From: Acanthaster planci
Lineage: Eukaryota > Echinodermata > Asteroidea > Valvatida > Acanthasteridae
Reading direction: 5' to 3'
DNA length: 64,000 bases
Assembly (NCBI RefSeq): GCF_001949145.1
Contig: NW_019091420.1
Coordinates: 291,279 to 355,278 of the forward strand
Both the position numbers and the translations under genes were made by a program. The notes beneath the pieces were generated by a model. The model did not search any database. It was not told the origin of the DNA and saw only the letters and a program-made list of their open reading frames with translations. Numbering within the stretch: position 1 is the first letter of the stretch; each line of letters opens with the position of its first letter. Positions 1 through 11,680 of this stretch are shown here, one piece after another.

Positions 1-86
1 TTTGGCAAGAGCTCACTTCCTCTCAACATTCCATACGCCAATGACTATTAAGACTGTCTCTGAAGTTTATAATTCAAACGTAGTCT

Positions 87-153
87 AGTGTGTGTAGATT
101 ATTAACTAATATATGGGCTGTATTCATTGCCAGTGCCTAAGATAAAACTTGCA
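87..153 (+). promoter_or_regulatory. 5' flank / 5' UTR splice acceptor of transporter A
   Basis: The block around 87-113 (tgtgtagattattaac) is matched upstream of gene B near 4817-4836 (tgtgcagattattgaac), so the duplication that made the cluster included 5' flanking DNA. A splice acceptor (ttgccag, ending at 133) lies 20 bases before the ATG at 154. Equivalent acceptors sit 16 bases before the B start and 12 bases before the C start. I infer that a non-coding 5' exon is joined here; that exon is not identified. Confidence 0.4.
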
Positions 154-3100
154 ATGGCGACTTCACGCATGACTTCGGTTCGTTCCTGCCCTCCGACCCG
201 GGACAGCATATGGGCGATAGCCATCGTCATTGCAGCCCACTTAAACTTTGCCCTCGTGGAGTGCTGTCTGCGGGCTAATGACGTCCTCTACCTGAGCTGG
301 AGGAACGAGTTTGAGACGAGCGCTAAGCAGACAGCTGCCGTCCAGAGCATCATGTCGTCCCTGACCTTTTGCAGTGGTAAAGGAATTTTCTTCTGGCCTA
401 TTGTCCAGTAGATTCATTCATTTGCATCCTTGGGCCCACCAGCCCCCTGCTGCCGTGTTGGTATCACAGTTTCAATCTTCACAATACTCATGCAAACACT
501 GTGGTGATATCCGGGGAAGTTCACCAAAATGGGTCGGGGGAAAAAAAGAGTGTTTACAGCTGCAAACACCAATTTTTTATGGCATTCGTATAACGTCCAC
601 CTGTTCCGCAATACTGTATTATTCACCAGCTGCAACGCTACAGTCTAGCAGGTAACATATTATAATATGCACTACAATAAGGCAACAGCGAGATCAGCAT
701 TATTAAATTTTGTGAGGACACAAGATAAGAAGTACTGAGGGGAGGGCGATTTCGTGGAATAGCGCTTTGGGGTTTACAGCAGGTCTAGTAGTTCCAATCC
801 CGGAAAAGAACCGTTGTTAATCTGTTTTCTCTTATTTTGATGGGAACACGCCCAGCGAGCCCACTTAAAACGTCCGAAACAGGCAATAAGGTTTTACAAT
901 AAAAGTCATGCTGAAGCACTTTTGCAGCAGAAGCCTCAATTAATAGAACCTGTGGAGAGGTGTCATGCTCTCCTTATTTGATCTTTCCTGTCAAGGAAGA
1001 AATTCCAGGCATTTGTTGGACAGATGAAGTGAGTGTCTTGTTGACACAACCCCACTCTGTGGCTGCAGAAAACGGCTAAGACAGAAAAATACACTTTTGA
1101 AGTAAATTCACTTCAAAAGTGACAACAGAAAGCAGAAAACGCTAGAGCGATTTCTGCGAACCATCCCTTTGATTCCCTCCGTCGATTTCTGCTGAGTTGT
1201 TCTGGCCTTTGGTCTTACATGAATCCGCCCGAATTGATATCATAAATTTGATGTATTGTTCTTTCAAATGATGCTTTGTTTCATCAAAAACGTGCAGGAC
1301 TGATTGGAGGCTTGATGGTCAAACGCTTCGGCTGCAGAATGACTGGAATTGTTGGGGAACTGCTGGCAGTCCTGGGTGTGTTCGGGAGCGTCTGGGTACG
1401 CAGCATCTACCAGTTGTACATCACAGCTGCTCTAAATGGTACGCAAGGGGCATAACAGTACGCTTCAGCTTTCTCCGTCAATCATTTTTGTTTATCACTT
1501 TGGGCATAATATACATTGCACAGGTGTGTTCCAATCAAGGAGGATGTTCAATCATTTCTTTAAAATGCTTCAATTGTGTTCCACATTTTTGTCGGATGTA
1601 TAGGAGATCAACAGGAACTTCCTTTTAAAAGATTTTTGCAAAGTTAACACAGTCCAAGAAACCCACCCCTGGTGCCCCTTACTTTCATTGGCCGTCGTTA
1701 TTTTTGCCGGCGTTACAGGTGTTGGTTTGGGAATCGTTCTGAACGCTTCACTAGTTGCGGTCGCCCAGAAATTCAATCAGCGCTATAGAATGGCCAACGC
1801 ACTGACGTATTCTGGATGTGGGATGGGGAAAATGGCAGCGCCACCTCTCGTCCAGTTTCTTCTAGACAGCTACGGATGGCGAGGAGCGTTGCTGATCATC
1901 TCCGCAATGATGGCAAACACAATTGCATTGACCTTGCTCTTTCGGCCAACTCCACTTGAGAAGACAGAACTGAACGCAAACTCAAATAAAGACTTTCTTT
2001 CTTTGGAAAAGGAAGAGAATTCTTTGGAGGGACAGACTCAAGCAGAACAAGAAAATGGAGGTGAGGTTGCCACGGCAACGGAAGCTGCTACTTCTCCTGC
2101 TACATTGGATGCTGACATGAACGATTATGAGCTTTACACAAGTTCTCAACAGAGAAATGTACGCACGTATACTCCACCCCAAACCGTAAAAAGCGATAAA
2201 AGACTCAAAGTCCCTCTCCTGAGCAGGGTAACATCTGCGTTGGGACTTGACGTTTTCCGGAAGAGCTATCGCTTCGGCCTGCTATGTCTTGTTTCAATAG
2301 TGTCAGCTATTCCGTACTGCGGATCTACACCCTTCATTATTCCCCGGGCACTGAGCTTCGGCGTGACACCTCCCAGTGCCGCGTCAATGCTCACAGTGAA
2401 CGGCATCGGTGTACTGGTGGGTCACCTCAGCAACGGTCTGCTCATCGGCGGGAAACTGTCGGCCGAGATCGTCTGCTCCGGCTGCGCGGCTGTGGCTGGT
2501 GCCTCGCTGCTCCTTATGAACGCCGATAGCTATGCGTGTTTTTCAGTCGGTTCCTTTCTCCTCGGCTTATCGACAGGTGTGATGTACGCCGTCTTTATTG
2601 TCTTGACCCGGAAATACGTCGAAAGTCGACAGTTCTCCGTTTGCTTAGGCATTTACTACATTTGCAGTGGTATCGGGGGATTGTTGGGACCAGTAACAGC
2701 AGGTATTACGTAAACATTTTTATCAAAGCATTATCATTAATTAGTTGAATGGGATCAAAAATCTAACGGGGGTGATTCGAAACTTTATTTCACAGTGGAA
2801 TACATGCGTTGAAATCTCCCACTTGACTGAGAGTTGAACGTATTCTATAAAATGAGATAGAATCCACCTGTAACCTTTTGGAGATATTGAGAATTGGTCA
2901 GGTTAGGGTCTTGAAACCTGTCAAACACGAAGATAAATCCGTGCTTGATACCGCTGCATATTATGCCAAGTTTTGTAAGATTATAATGACATTTATTGTT
3001 ATAAGAAATAACATTTGGCACCCGGCAAGCGTCGGAGAATTTGCCAAAGTGAGAGCCAAAATGTTGTTTAGGCTGTGTCCGAAACGGGCTTCCAGAACTA

Positions 3101-3489
3101 CGGCTAGGTCTATTGTCTGTGCGTATTTCCAATGGAGTGAAGACCTAGCCCAAGCTCTAGACAACAGATTCAGATACGGCCTTTGTGTAAAGAGACAATT
3201 TGAAGCCTATCGCTCCATCCAAGAACGAAAAGTTCACTGCGGCAGAATTTGTATAAACGTCTCTTGTGAAACTTCAAGGTCACAGGATTCATACTTTGAT
3301 GTACCCAGCGTTTAACTGATTACCATTTCTATCAATTTCACAGGTTGGGTGTTTGATATCTCAACGAGCTACAAGACAGTTTACTACGTGCTAGGGGGCA
3401 TCGAGTTCGGCTGCGCTATACTCATGTTTCTCTTCCCGGTACTCAAGCGAGTCGAACCTGGCAAAGATTTCGAGTCAACTGAGGCATGA
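154..3489 (+). CDS. SLC16/monocarboxylate-transporter-like protein, copy A (4 coding exons)
   Basis: The coding sequence joins 154-376, 1298-1438, 1719-2702 and 3344-3489. All introns are GT/AG and phase 1, and the product is 497 residues, the usual length for a 12-helix SLC16 transporter. Exon 1 gives helix 1 and exon 2 gives helices 2-3. Exon 3 holds helices 4-11 around a long acidic cytoplasmic loop, and exon 4 gives the last helix and tail. The segment FNQRYRMANALTYSGCGMG matches the conserved SLC16 motif after helix 4 (basic, A-N-G/A, G-x-x-G). Arg40 occupies the place of the MCT1 helix-1 lysine. In helix 8 the MCT1 Asp/Arg pair is replaced by Val353 and His357. The substrate is unknown. 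Paralogues B and C follow in the same orientation. The ATG was chosen because it lies just after a shared 5' UTR acceptor and aligns with the starts of B and C. Confidence 0.85.
1092..1121. repeat. Perfect 12-bp hairpin in intron 1 of gene A
   Basis: CACTTTTGAAGT at 1092-1103 is exactly the reverse complement of 1110-1121, with a 6-base loop. It lies in the 921-base first intron of gene A. No further element boundaries are visible, and it may be fortuitous or a relic of a small inverted-repeat element. Confidence 0.5.
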
Positions 3490-3821
3490 AAAAAATGAAC
3501 TGTTCATTCACAGTCAAGAACATTTTGCTTTGGTTTTCTTTGGATGGAGGTTTATTTTCATTTTGTGTGCTCATCTTTGATGCTGTTTCCATGTTTATCA
3601 TTTGAATTTATATCTCCTCTTCGTTTGTATGGAATTTCATATACATGTACTCACACCTTTCCTAATTGATTCTGTTGCTAATTTGTTTTACTCACGACAA
3701 AGTTTATACGAATTGTCTATTTTTCTGCATATTTTCCGTCGTATAGTAACTTCTTGACGGAGAACGGGACTACACTTAATGGCTTATTATCTATTACGAA
3801 AAGCACAAACCTTCGATTACA

Positions 3822-3827
3822 AATAAA
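3822..3827 (+). promoter_or_regulatory. Candidate poly(A) signal of gene A
   Basis: AATAAA occurs 333 bases after the stop of gene A, the first canonical hexamer in its 3' flank. Without transcript data this is only a candidate 3' end. Confidence 0.35.
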
Positions 3828-4256
3828 AATTAACAGGTATTTTCCACGATGGTTTATGACCTGGTAGATTTGCGCTTTTAGTGTAAAGAACAAGTGGACA
3901 ATAGCGTCGCATCGTAATTAAAGCATATTCGACTAAAAATATTTTGAGTATCGCTCGTTCGGAAGAGTACGTTATAACCAGGGATCATGAACAAAATGAA
4001 CATGCTAACTACCTCAGCGATCATATCTTCGTTACCGTTTCCATTTGTTCAGCACTGTTCAGGTTCGGCATTTTTAAGCCGTTCCCAGAATGTACTGATG
4101 GTCACAAAGCAAAGTTCACACTGATAGGTTGTTTGGGCGAGTCAACTTATTTGCAGCGTCGTCACGTACACGAAACCTAAACCATTGGACCCAGACAAGG
4201 GTAAAAGGTCAACGGCACTTTTCATGGGCTCCCTTTAGCACTTGTTTTATTTCCAG

Positions 4257-4425
4257 CCTAGCCGTAGCCAACTAGATGCAGAAATGGAAACGTCATGTGT
4301 GGGGAATACAGAAAATATGGAACGGGATTTTACGAAGTCGTTGGTTCAGTGTAGCTTTGCATTCATACTCGGTCTGACCTCTACGGTGACTGTATCAACT
4401 GTGGGCCTGCTCTTCGACGAAATAG
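4257..4425 (+). pseudogene. Candidate orphan first exon of another SLC16-like gene
   Basis: A good acceptor (ttatttccag, ending at 4256) is followed by an ATG at 4284, 47 open codons and a donor (ATAG|GTGAAT) after 4425 in phase 1. The translated end, LVQCSFAFILGLTSTV followed by STVGLLFDEIG, looks like helix 1 of an SLC16 transporter (compare G..F..F.EI in that family). It differs from exon 1 of A, B and C, and no matching second exon was found before gene B begins at 4877. It may be a relic of a dead paralogue, an alternative first exon of B, or a chance open segment. Confidence 0.28.
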
Positions 4426-4809
4426 GTGAATTTCCTGTTTGGTTGTCACATTTTGCATGAAACTCTTTTTCATTTGTCACATTGTTTGTGTCACTGAAGG
4501 TGCAGCTAGTTTCTATGTTGGGGGATCATTGGTTGTGCAGAGTTGGAACTGCAATGTTTGTCATGGTCGCATCCAGTCACTTTGACAAAAGCATTTTCTG
4601 AGTGCGTGAGCTTTATTGCAAGGAATCTAAAGACGCCAGAGCAAAGGAAAAACTAGTCTCAGCAGTCACATCTAATCCTAGATTATGTTCGCAACATAAA
4701 CACACGCGCACGTAGGACTTCAAAGTTCTTTTATGCCACACGTTTTCCCTATCTTAATCATTCGATCTACAAGTTAACATCATAACGCCGGAGTTAGAAG
4801 TAATAACTT

Positions 4810-4876
4810 AATCTGGTGTGCAGATTATTGAACCAAACTTGTGCTATGTTTCGGTCCCAGTACCTCACTAAAGGCA
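4810..4876 (+). promoter_or_regulatory. 5' flank / 5' UTR splice acceptor of transporter B
   Basis: This contains the counterpart of the conserved block upstream of gene A (tgtgcagattattgaac) and a splice acceptor (ggtcccag, ending at 4860) 16 bases before the ATG at 4877. The arrangement suggests that A and B share promoter-proximal sequence and a 5' UTR intron. Confidence 0.38.
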
Positions 4877-6908
4877 ATGGAAATAACACGCAGGACTTCG
4901 GTGCGTTTCGGCCCTCCTACCCAGGGGAGTATATGGGCGATTGTCATCATCATTGCTGCCCACTTAAACCTGGCCCTCGTGGAGTGTTCCCTGCGGACTA
5001 CTGAAGTCTTCTATCTGAGATGGAGGGAGGAGTTTGAGACGAGCGCTAAGCAGACAGCTGCTGTCCAGAGCATTGCTTGGTCTCTCAGCTGCTCCTGTGG
5101 TAAGGAAACACATTCAAGAAAAAAAACAATGGACCGATATGGGCCCTTGCAGTGGAATTTTTTGAAACAGAATCTTGATTTAAATCTTTTCGGAATTTTT
5201 ATTTCATATACATACAGGTCTGATCGGCGGTTTAATGGTTAAACGCTTCGGCTGCAGAATGACTGGAATCGTTGGCGGACTGTTGGCAGTCCTTGGTGTG
5301 TTCGGGAGCGCCTGGGTACGCAGTATCTACCAGTTGTACATCACAGCTGCTCTAAATGGTATGTAGAACATTGTGGATTCTTTTAGTGAGATATCGCTTG
5401 GTTTTCATGGTTTGTCGCTTTAGGCCTACATGTTAGTTTTTTAGCTCGAAAATGACCAGGAAATATCCAGTCTCTCAAACCTTTACCACACAAGTGTTTT
5501 CATAAGGCGTGGAATATTCCGCCATTTTGTTCTTACTCGCCCTTGTTATTCGTCTTGAGAAGAAGCACCCCCTCATCGGTTGAAAAGAGCCATGTTGGTG
5601 GGGAAAGTGGAAACATAGTTGGTAGCCATTCACAATAGGGGCTCGTTCGTAATAGGCTGATTGAAATTACTATTATTAAAGATAATCAAAGAAGAAATCA
5701 GTACTTGCAGGTGTCACTTAAATAGTCCCAGACACGTGCTCCCATACTTTTACTTTCATCGAGGATTTTCCCCTGGCTTTTCAGGCGTTGGTTTGGGAAT
5801 TCTTGTCAACGTTTCAGTGGTTGCAGTCGCTCAGAATATCAAACAGCGCTACAGGACAGCCAACGCCCTAATGTACTCCGGCCGCGGAACGGGGAAAATG
5901 GCAGCGCCACCTCTCGTCCAGTTCCTTCTAACCAGCTACGGATGGCGAGGGGCGATACTGGTCATCGCTGCGATCACAGCAAACGCTGTCGTCTTCGCTT
6001 CGCTATTTCGGCCATCTCGCACGCTCCGAAAGACAGAACTGGGCAACACGTCCCAAAACGAGCTTGACCGGGAAAAGAGAGAGAGTTCTTCGGTGCAAGA
6101 GGTTCATCCCGGGCAAGAAAATGATGCTGAAGCTGACAGAGAAACTGAAACTCATGTTGGTACACGAGATGTTGAGATGATCGATGCAGAGATGCACAGA
6201 AGTGATCAAAACATATATTTATGTGCATACACTCCTATCCCAACCACCAACGATGAACTAAGACTCAAAGTCCCTCTTGGAAGTAGGATAGCATCTGCAT
6301 TGGGACTGGTTATTTTCCGGAAGAGCTATCGCTTTGGCCTGCTGTGCTTTCTTGGAATCGTGTGCATCATTCCTTTCTCGGGATCCGCACCCTTCATCAT
6401 TCCCCGGGCGCAGAGTATTGACATCACGCCCTCTGTGGCTGCGCTGCTGCTCACGTTGAACGGCATTGGTAGCCTCCTGGGTCGCCTTGGCAACGGGCTG
6501 GTCATCAGCTGGAAGCTGTCAGCTGAGACTGTCTGCTCCATCTCTGCAGCTGTGACTGGTACTTCGCTGTTCCTCATGAACGCCGATAGCTTCGTGTGTA
6601 TGTCCGTCGTTTCCTTCCTCCTCGGCTTGTCGAGTGGTGTGATGTACTCCGTCTGCATTGTTTTGACTCGGCAGTACGTTGGAGATCTACAGTTTTCCGT
6701 TTGCTTTGGCATCTACAGCACCTGTGTTGGTATAGGGGCATTGTTGGGAGGAGTGGCAGCCGGTTGGGTGTTTGATGTTACAGCAAGTTACAAGGCAGTT
6801 TTCTACGTGCTTGGGGGTATCGCATTTGCCTGTGCCTTTCTGATGTGTCTCCTCCCCGTACTCAAGCGAATCGAACCAGGCATAGATGTCAAGTCAACTG
6901 AGCCGTGA
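4877..6908 (+). CDS. SLC16/monocarboxylate-transporter-like protein, copy B (3 coding exons, last intron lost)
   Basis: The coding sequence joins 4877-5099, 5218-5358 and 5785-6908 and encodes 495 residues. It is closely similar to copies A and C in all helices. The central loop between helices 6 and 7 (around 6035-6290) is divergent and acidic. The family segment after helix 4 reads IKQRYRTANALMYSGRGTG. Arg40 in helix 1 and Arg355 in helix 8 are kept, but the position of the proton-coupling Asp is Ser351. In A and C a phase-1 intron interrupts the Gly codon before the last helix; here the reading frame runs straight through (VAAGWVFDVTASYK), so that intron has been precisely lost. Intron 1 is only 118 bases, against 921 in A. 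The role is probably plasma-membrane transport of small organic anions; the substrate is unknown. Confidence 0.87.
5555..5640 (+). repeat. Dispersed repeat copy inside intron 2 of gene B
   Basis: The stretch beginning agaagcaccccctcatcggt and continuing to ttggtagccattc resembles parts of two other places in the window, near 38063-38230 and 54062-54235. The match is partial and the ends are not defined. Confidence 0.4.
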
Positions 6909-7040
6909 AAACAAATTCAGATTTTACAGTTGACACTGTTTTGCTTTGTTTTCGATTGGAAGGCTGATTTATTTCATCTTTCCCAGTTCATCTTTACCTT
7001 TGAACTGTAGTATTTGTCATCTTCGTGTCTATATCTCCTC

Positions 7041-7175
7041 TTGTTTGTTTTGTTTTGTTTTGTTTCGTTTCGTTTCGTTTCGTTTCGTTTCGTTTTGTTT
7101 TGTTTTGTTTTGTTTCGTTTCGTTTCGTTTCGTTTCGTTTTGTTTTTTGTTTTGTTTTGTTTTGTTTTGTTTTGT
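7041..7175 (+). repeat. (TTTTG)n/(TTTCG)n pentanucleotide microsatellite
   Basis: About 135 bases consist almost entirely of alternating blocks of TTTTG and TTTCG units in the 3' flank of gene B. The open frames across it (repeating Phe/Cys/Val or Phe/Arg) are artefacts of the repeat. Confidence 0.95.
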
Positions 7176-7485
7176 GTATTTGTTAAGTGTATACTGTTTG
7201 TATTTAAAAAAAAACTCTCACTTTCTGTGCATTTTTAGTGGTTATCCAATTAAATTTTCATTTATTCACACAAAACGACCAACCCCCGAAAATAATCGTT
7301 CCCAAGCCTCCTCCTACAGCCGTTGGTCAAATACTTTTCGGGCACTAGGACCGTTTTCAATGATCGTATTTATAATATCAACTCGGCCGGCAGATGAATG
7401 CCCCAAGCCCAGGGAGCTCATTCTCTTGGTATATTTGTACAATTAATCCCTGCATTTTTTGGGGTTAAACAATCTTCGTTTTCAA

Positions 7486-7491
7486 AATAAA
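7486..7491 (+). promoter_or_regulatory. Candidate poly(A) signal of gene B
   Basis: AATAAA lies 578 bases after the stop of gene B and beyond the pentanucleotide microsatellite. If used, the microsatellite would be within the 3' UTR. It is a candidate only. Confidence 0.28.
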
Positions 7492-7599
7492 CTGTGGGGA
7501 CATCTTTTATGCTAATGAGCTCAGCAGAAATTATTGTACCGAATGCAGTGTTCATGTACTGTACATGTACATGCACAAACATGTTTGCATGATGTACTT

Positions 7600-7768
7600 G
7601 AATGAGAGACCTTGAGACGCTGGTGGCAGCAGACATACAGGTCTTTTTTCAAGGTATTGCACGTGGTCAGATCTATGCGCGCATGCACACAATGATGCTC
7701 AGAACTAGTAAACAGGACCTGTATGTTTGTCGCCACCAAGCGTTTCAAAGTCTCCAATTAGTGCAGGG
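7600..7768. mobile_element. Palindromic MITE-like element
   Basis: The left arm (gagaccttgagacgctggtgg, then acatacaggtc, about 7605-7642) is the imperfect reverse complement of about 7715-7763 (gacctgtatgt, then ccaccaagcgtttcaaagtctcc). The centre is around 7680 and contains tatgcgcgcatg, itself self-complementary. The two strands encode similar peptides, as expected of a palindrome. No transposase and no certain target duplication are seen. Confidence 0.6.
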
Positions 7769-10599
7769 CACTGAAATTGACCTTCCGCTCTCCGACACAT
7801 GGTCGAGTTCAGGCGGCCTGTTCTTGACTCGGGTTCCTTGTTCTCGCGATTGAACGGCAGGAACGCGACTCAAGAACACTGTTCTCGGAACAGGATCACA
7901 CACCACCTCCTCGTCATGAGGGTTTTACAGGAGCACACGAAAAACTTCGTGAAATTTTAACTTTGAACAGCTGCAGAAAGTACAGAGATGGCTTCCAAAG
8001 CCACAGACTGTGAATGGGAAGTTTTGCAAAATTAACGTTAATTATTTTCCATGACAGAAATCAATGTTCCTTTTTAAATAGAAAGAATTCAGCCCATCCA
8101 AACATTAACTCTCGAATAACTCACACGCATGGACACTGCCATGTTGCATGTTGCTTGCCACTAACTACCACCAATAACCGGTTGTTTGTTCCCGGCGTTC
8201 GAGCATGAAATCGAGCTGTTCGTGAACATACGAGACCAAGCCGCCCGAACTCAGCCAATGTGTGCTGCTGCCAAGATGACCGCGTCAGTTTGTGGCGGTA
8301 AGACTGCATACACAGGCAGACAGATACAGTCTGACCTGAGTTAGCGCAACCATGCCAGAATTCGTGCCTTGACCTATTTTCGGGTCATAGCTGTGCGCAC
8401 CGCAGGCGGCATTGTATGGACTTCGCAATCCGGGAACTGATGCATCAGCTGATAGACGGCCCTAACGCAAATGCGAGAAATCTTTCGGCTTTTCCAGGTA
8501 ACGTCTCCAATTTATTGGTCTTGGGATCTCGGGGAGGAACGAGGGCCATATCGTCTGACGCAAAGCCTACACAACAAAAACTAGATTAGGCAAAAATCTG
8601 TTTACGCACTCCACGACGGCGTGTGCGCCGAATGGAGGCGAGTGGAGTGGGACGTGTTGTTCGGCATTGGGTAAAATGCGTAATGGCTCTGAAGTAGTAC
8701 GTGAGCGTTTTTATTGCGGCAGGCTGCACATATCTATACCAAATGTCATGTCATTGCTTGGAAAACTTCCTCAGTTTTCCAAGCAATGTTGTCTTGCGAT
8801 TATTTCAGGACGTTCGACGGATTCCACGTACTGTATTTGACGCCACGGTTGTTGACACCTTTTCATATCTTTGTTTTGTCCTTAACCGAAGACGCAAGTA
8901 AGTGCAGCTGGACAGGGGCTACACATTTTAAGGTGTGAGGCTTGCAACCTTTAGATAAAGGTCACTAAAAACAAAAAATAGCCAGGAAAAAGTGTAGTAT
9001 GACCCGCCCATCCGCGTCTGCTACCTTGGCAGGATAGTACTTTCCCCCATTTTTCTGTGGTGCATGATAATTATGCATAATTCTTCCACACGTGTATCTG
9101 TCATTTCAAGCGGTCTGACCCTGGGCTTTCAATTCACCTTGCCCTGCACTATCGAGAAAGAAACTGACACCAATCGGTTTATTTTTTCGTATTCAGGTCG
9201 ATATAATGAAATGCGTAATTATGCAACCTGTCACGGTGGTTGGAGCTGCATACGGTTTTTATGACTAACTATAGATGCAATTTTACGATTAACACAAAAA
9301 ATGCAAAAAGTGAAACCGCAATAGGGCAATTGAGTTTTCATGGCACAAAGCAAAAGAATCGTAATGCAAGAAGTGCGCACACATCCGGGTTAATTTCAGT
9401 ATGAACGGCCTCGGACGCATCTCTGGTTGAGCTTGGATGTTGTGTTGTGTTGAACAAAAGATGGATAAGATTGGGTCTGGGACGGCGTATTGAAGGAACA
9501 AAGGTGGGTCTGCGGTATAGAACAAGGATGTAACATTGACTGCTTTGAGTGTTAAAGCTAGTCTCCCTTCGCCGCGGGAAAAGAATGCTCCCCAGCAAGA
9601 TCACTGAGGAAATAGCAGAGATTTTTTTTCAAGATATAGCAGAATTTATCTTATTACAAACCTTTTTAACATTATTTAGAAAAGATGGGTTCGTTGTCTT
9701 TTGCAAGTCCGTGTGAGAATTAAGTCGCTGAATTGTTTGACCTGAAAAACAAATTTTCATTAGAGCATTCTTTTTCGCCAGTTTTGAGTTTTGACAATGC
9801 ACAAAACTTCAGTTATTTATGCACATTAATTGAAAATGACGAACTACATGTCTAATAGCCTCGAGGGAAATGGGGATGGGGAATTTTGGGGGAATGACTT
9901 GCCCAGCAGTGGAAATTTGAAAAGGGGGGGTGTCTGAGGGTAGATGTTCACGATACAGGTGTACATCTGTAATATGTACATGTATTATACTTCTGTTGAG
10001 CCTTACATCAAAACGGCGTATATATGGCTTTCTAAAAATTGTGCTCCCTGTTGTTGGGAGGTATGCCTGTCGTCCGGTTTTTCATAAAGACCATTGATGT
10101 AATGTTTATTCCAAAGAAAGCTGGGTTAGTTTTGACTATCTCACAGGCGGAAGCAGATCCCCCAAAGAACTCATCTTTCCCATGTCCTTTTATTTAACTT
10201 AGCAAGTATGTAAAACACTCTCACTATCGCTACAAAGGTGAATAATCAACTCAGTCCGGCTGTTCCAGTCAAAGTTCAAGGCCATTGTACACGTACTGGG
10301 GGAAAAAGGACATGTACATCTGTTTGTGTTGCACAACAAATGTACGTCATACATGTATATTCACAATATTAATAAAAATTACTTTGAAGTTCAGTGCACG
10401 AAGGAAAACATGCGATGTGACGATAATGGAAAAATGTCGAGGGGACAGATTCCTTTGGAGTAAAATGAACTGGTTTTAGCCCAGCGTAGATTGAAACTGG
10501 CGCGAGGTTTATTGTACGATCAAAACCAGGATTTTCTTTATAATGTGATGACGACCCAGGTTTTAATTCAACCATATTTTTCTTTCTTTTTAGTGGCCT
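7769..10599. other. Intergenic region between genes B and C, no gene found
   Basis: There are no open frames with exon-like borders or recognisable protein motifs. Base composition is mixed, with short homopolymer runs and a few TGTACATGTA-type words near 9960-9990 and 10310-10340. I see no RNA gene. Confidence 0.55.
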
Positions 10600-10795
10600 A
10601 GACGTCTAAAGGTTGGAACCCCCCCCAAAAAAAGAACAGTAGTGGGAGTGTTATTTTGCGTGTATGGTTATAACCAAAACAAGCGGATTGAATGGCTTCA
10701 CCAAAACGGCGAAAAAAACATGTAGTAAGCCCCCCCCTTGCATAAGCAAAAATCCCCCCCCCCCGAGCAAAAAATCCTGGATCCATCCCTGCATC
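10600..10795 (-). mobile_element. Oligo(C)/oligo(A)-containing MITE fragment
   Basis: Runs of C at 10619-10626, 10731-10738 and 10753-10764, each bordered by A-rich sequence, end in atcctggatccatccctgca. Read on the minus strand this end starts tgcagggatggatccagg, similar to the end of the element at 40875 (caggggcgaaaccagg). The other end is not clear. Confidence 0.4.
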
Positions 10796-11680
10796 AGTGA
10801 ACAGGTTTCAAATCGAGTTCCCGGATGTTGTAGCTGAAGATAGCGCTTTTAGTTATTGAAACAGACATTCTTGTTTCAAGTGGTCTTTTTTTTCAATTTG
10901 TGTTTTAGTCATATATGATCAGACTTTACTACGTAAATATTCTCACTCCTGTTCCGTATAGGTGGCTCTTTTGAAGCGGGCCTTGACCATACCCAATGGT
11001 GCACGAGAGGTGCTTGTGACTCGCCAAGAGAGGGTGCTTTTTGGACGGACACGACACTTTCCGGACTACTACGGGGGAGGCGCTGTCTGCCTTGCCGCCG
11101 ATTGCCCCGAGCGAACCTGGCCCTTGCTGCCGGATTTTTGCTTCCGAGCCCAGTCACTGTTAGGCCAGTCCTCAGGTTGGCGTTTTGCTGGGGAATTAGG
11201 ACACAGTAAGGCTGGTGTGGGGATCAGAAGGCTCACCGCCACGTGGCACATGAATCTAGAGACTGAGCCAATGAACATAAACGGTACGAAATCGGGAGAT
11301 GAGTCAGATGTTGTACTGTTGACGAATCGGGCATAGTGGGTTCTAAAAGCACTGATCTACTTGATGAAACATGATTTCAAAGATATCAAGTCGTTAATTG
11401 TGATTAGAACCCTCTTCGTTATTTATCGCCAAGCATATTGCGGCTGGTTTACAAAGTCCATTCTGTTATTTTTCTACAGTAATATTAAACTTGTGAACGT
11501 GTTCTCCAATAAATGGTGTGTATTTTTAGGCTATTTATGATCCAAAGTACACATCTGACGTAATCACTGAAGCTGAGCGTACGTATGTGGATATTTGCCT
11601 TTTTTATTTTGTTTACTATAACACTGTTATAGACTAACAACGAAGAACTGACCTTGTTGCATCGTCAGTGCTCCAGAAAA

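Noticed and set aside
6946-7446. 166-residue Phe/Val/Cys-rich open frame
   Set aside because: It is a translation of the TTTTG/TTTCG microsatellite.
10962-11336. 124-residue open frame upstream of gene C
   Set aside because: Open in both strands because of higher GC; no start context, domain or splice relation to gene C.
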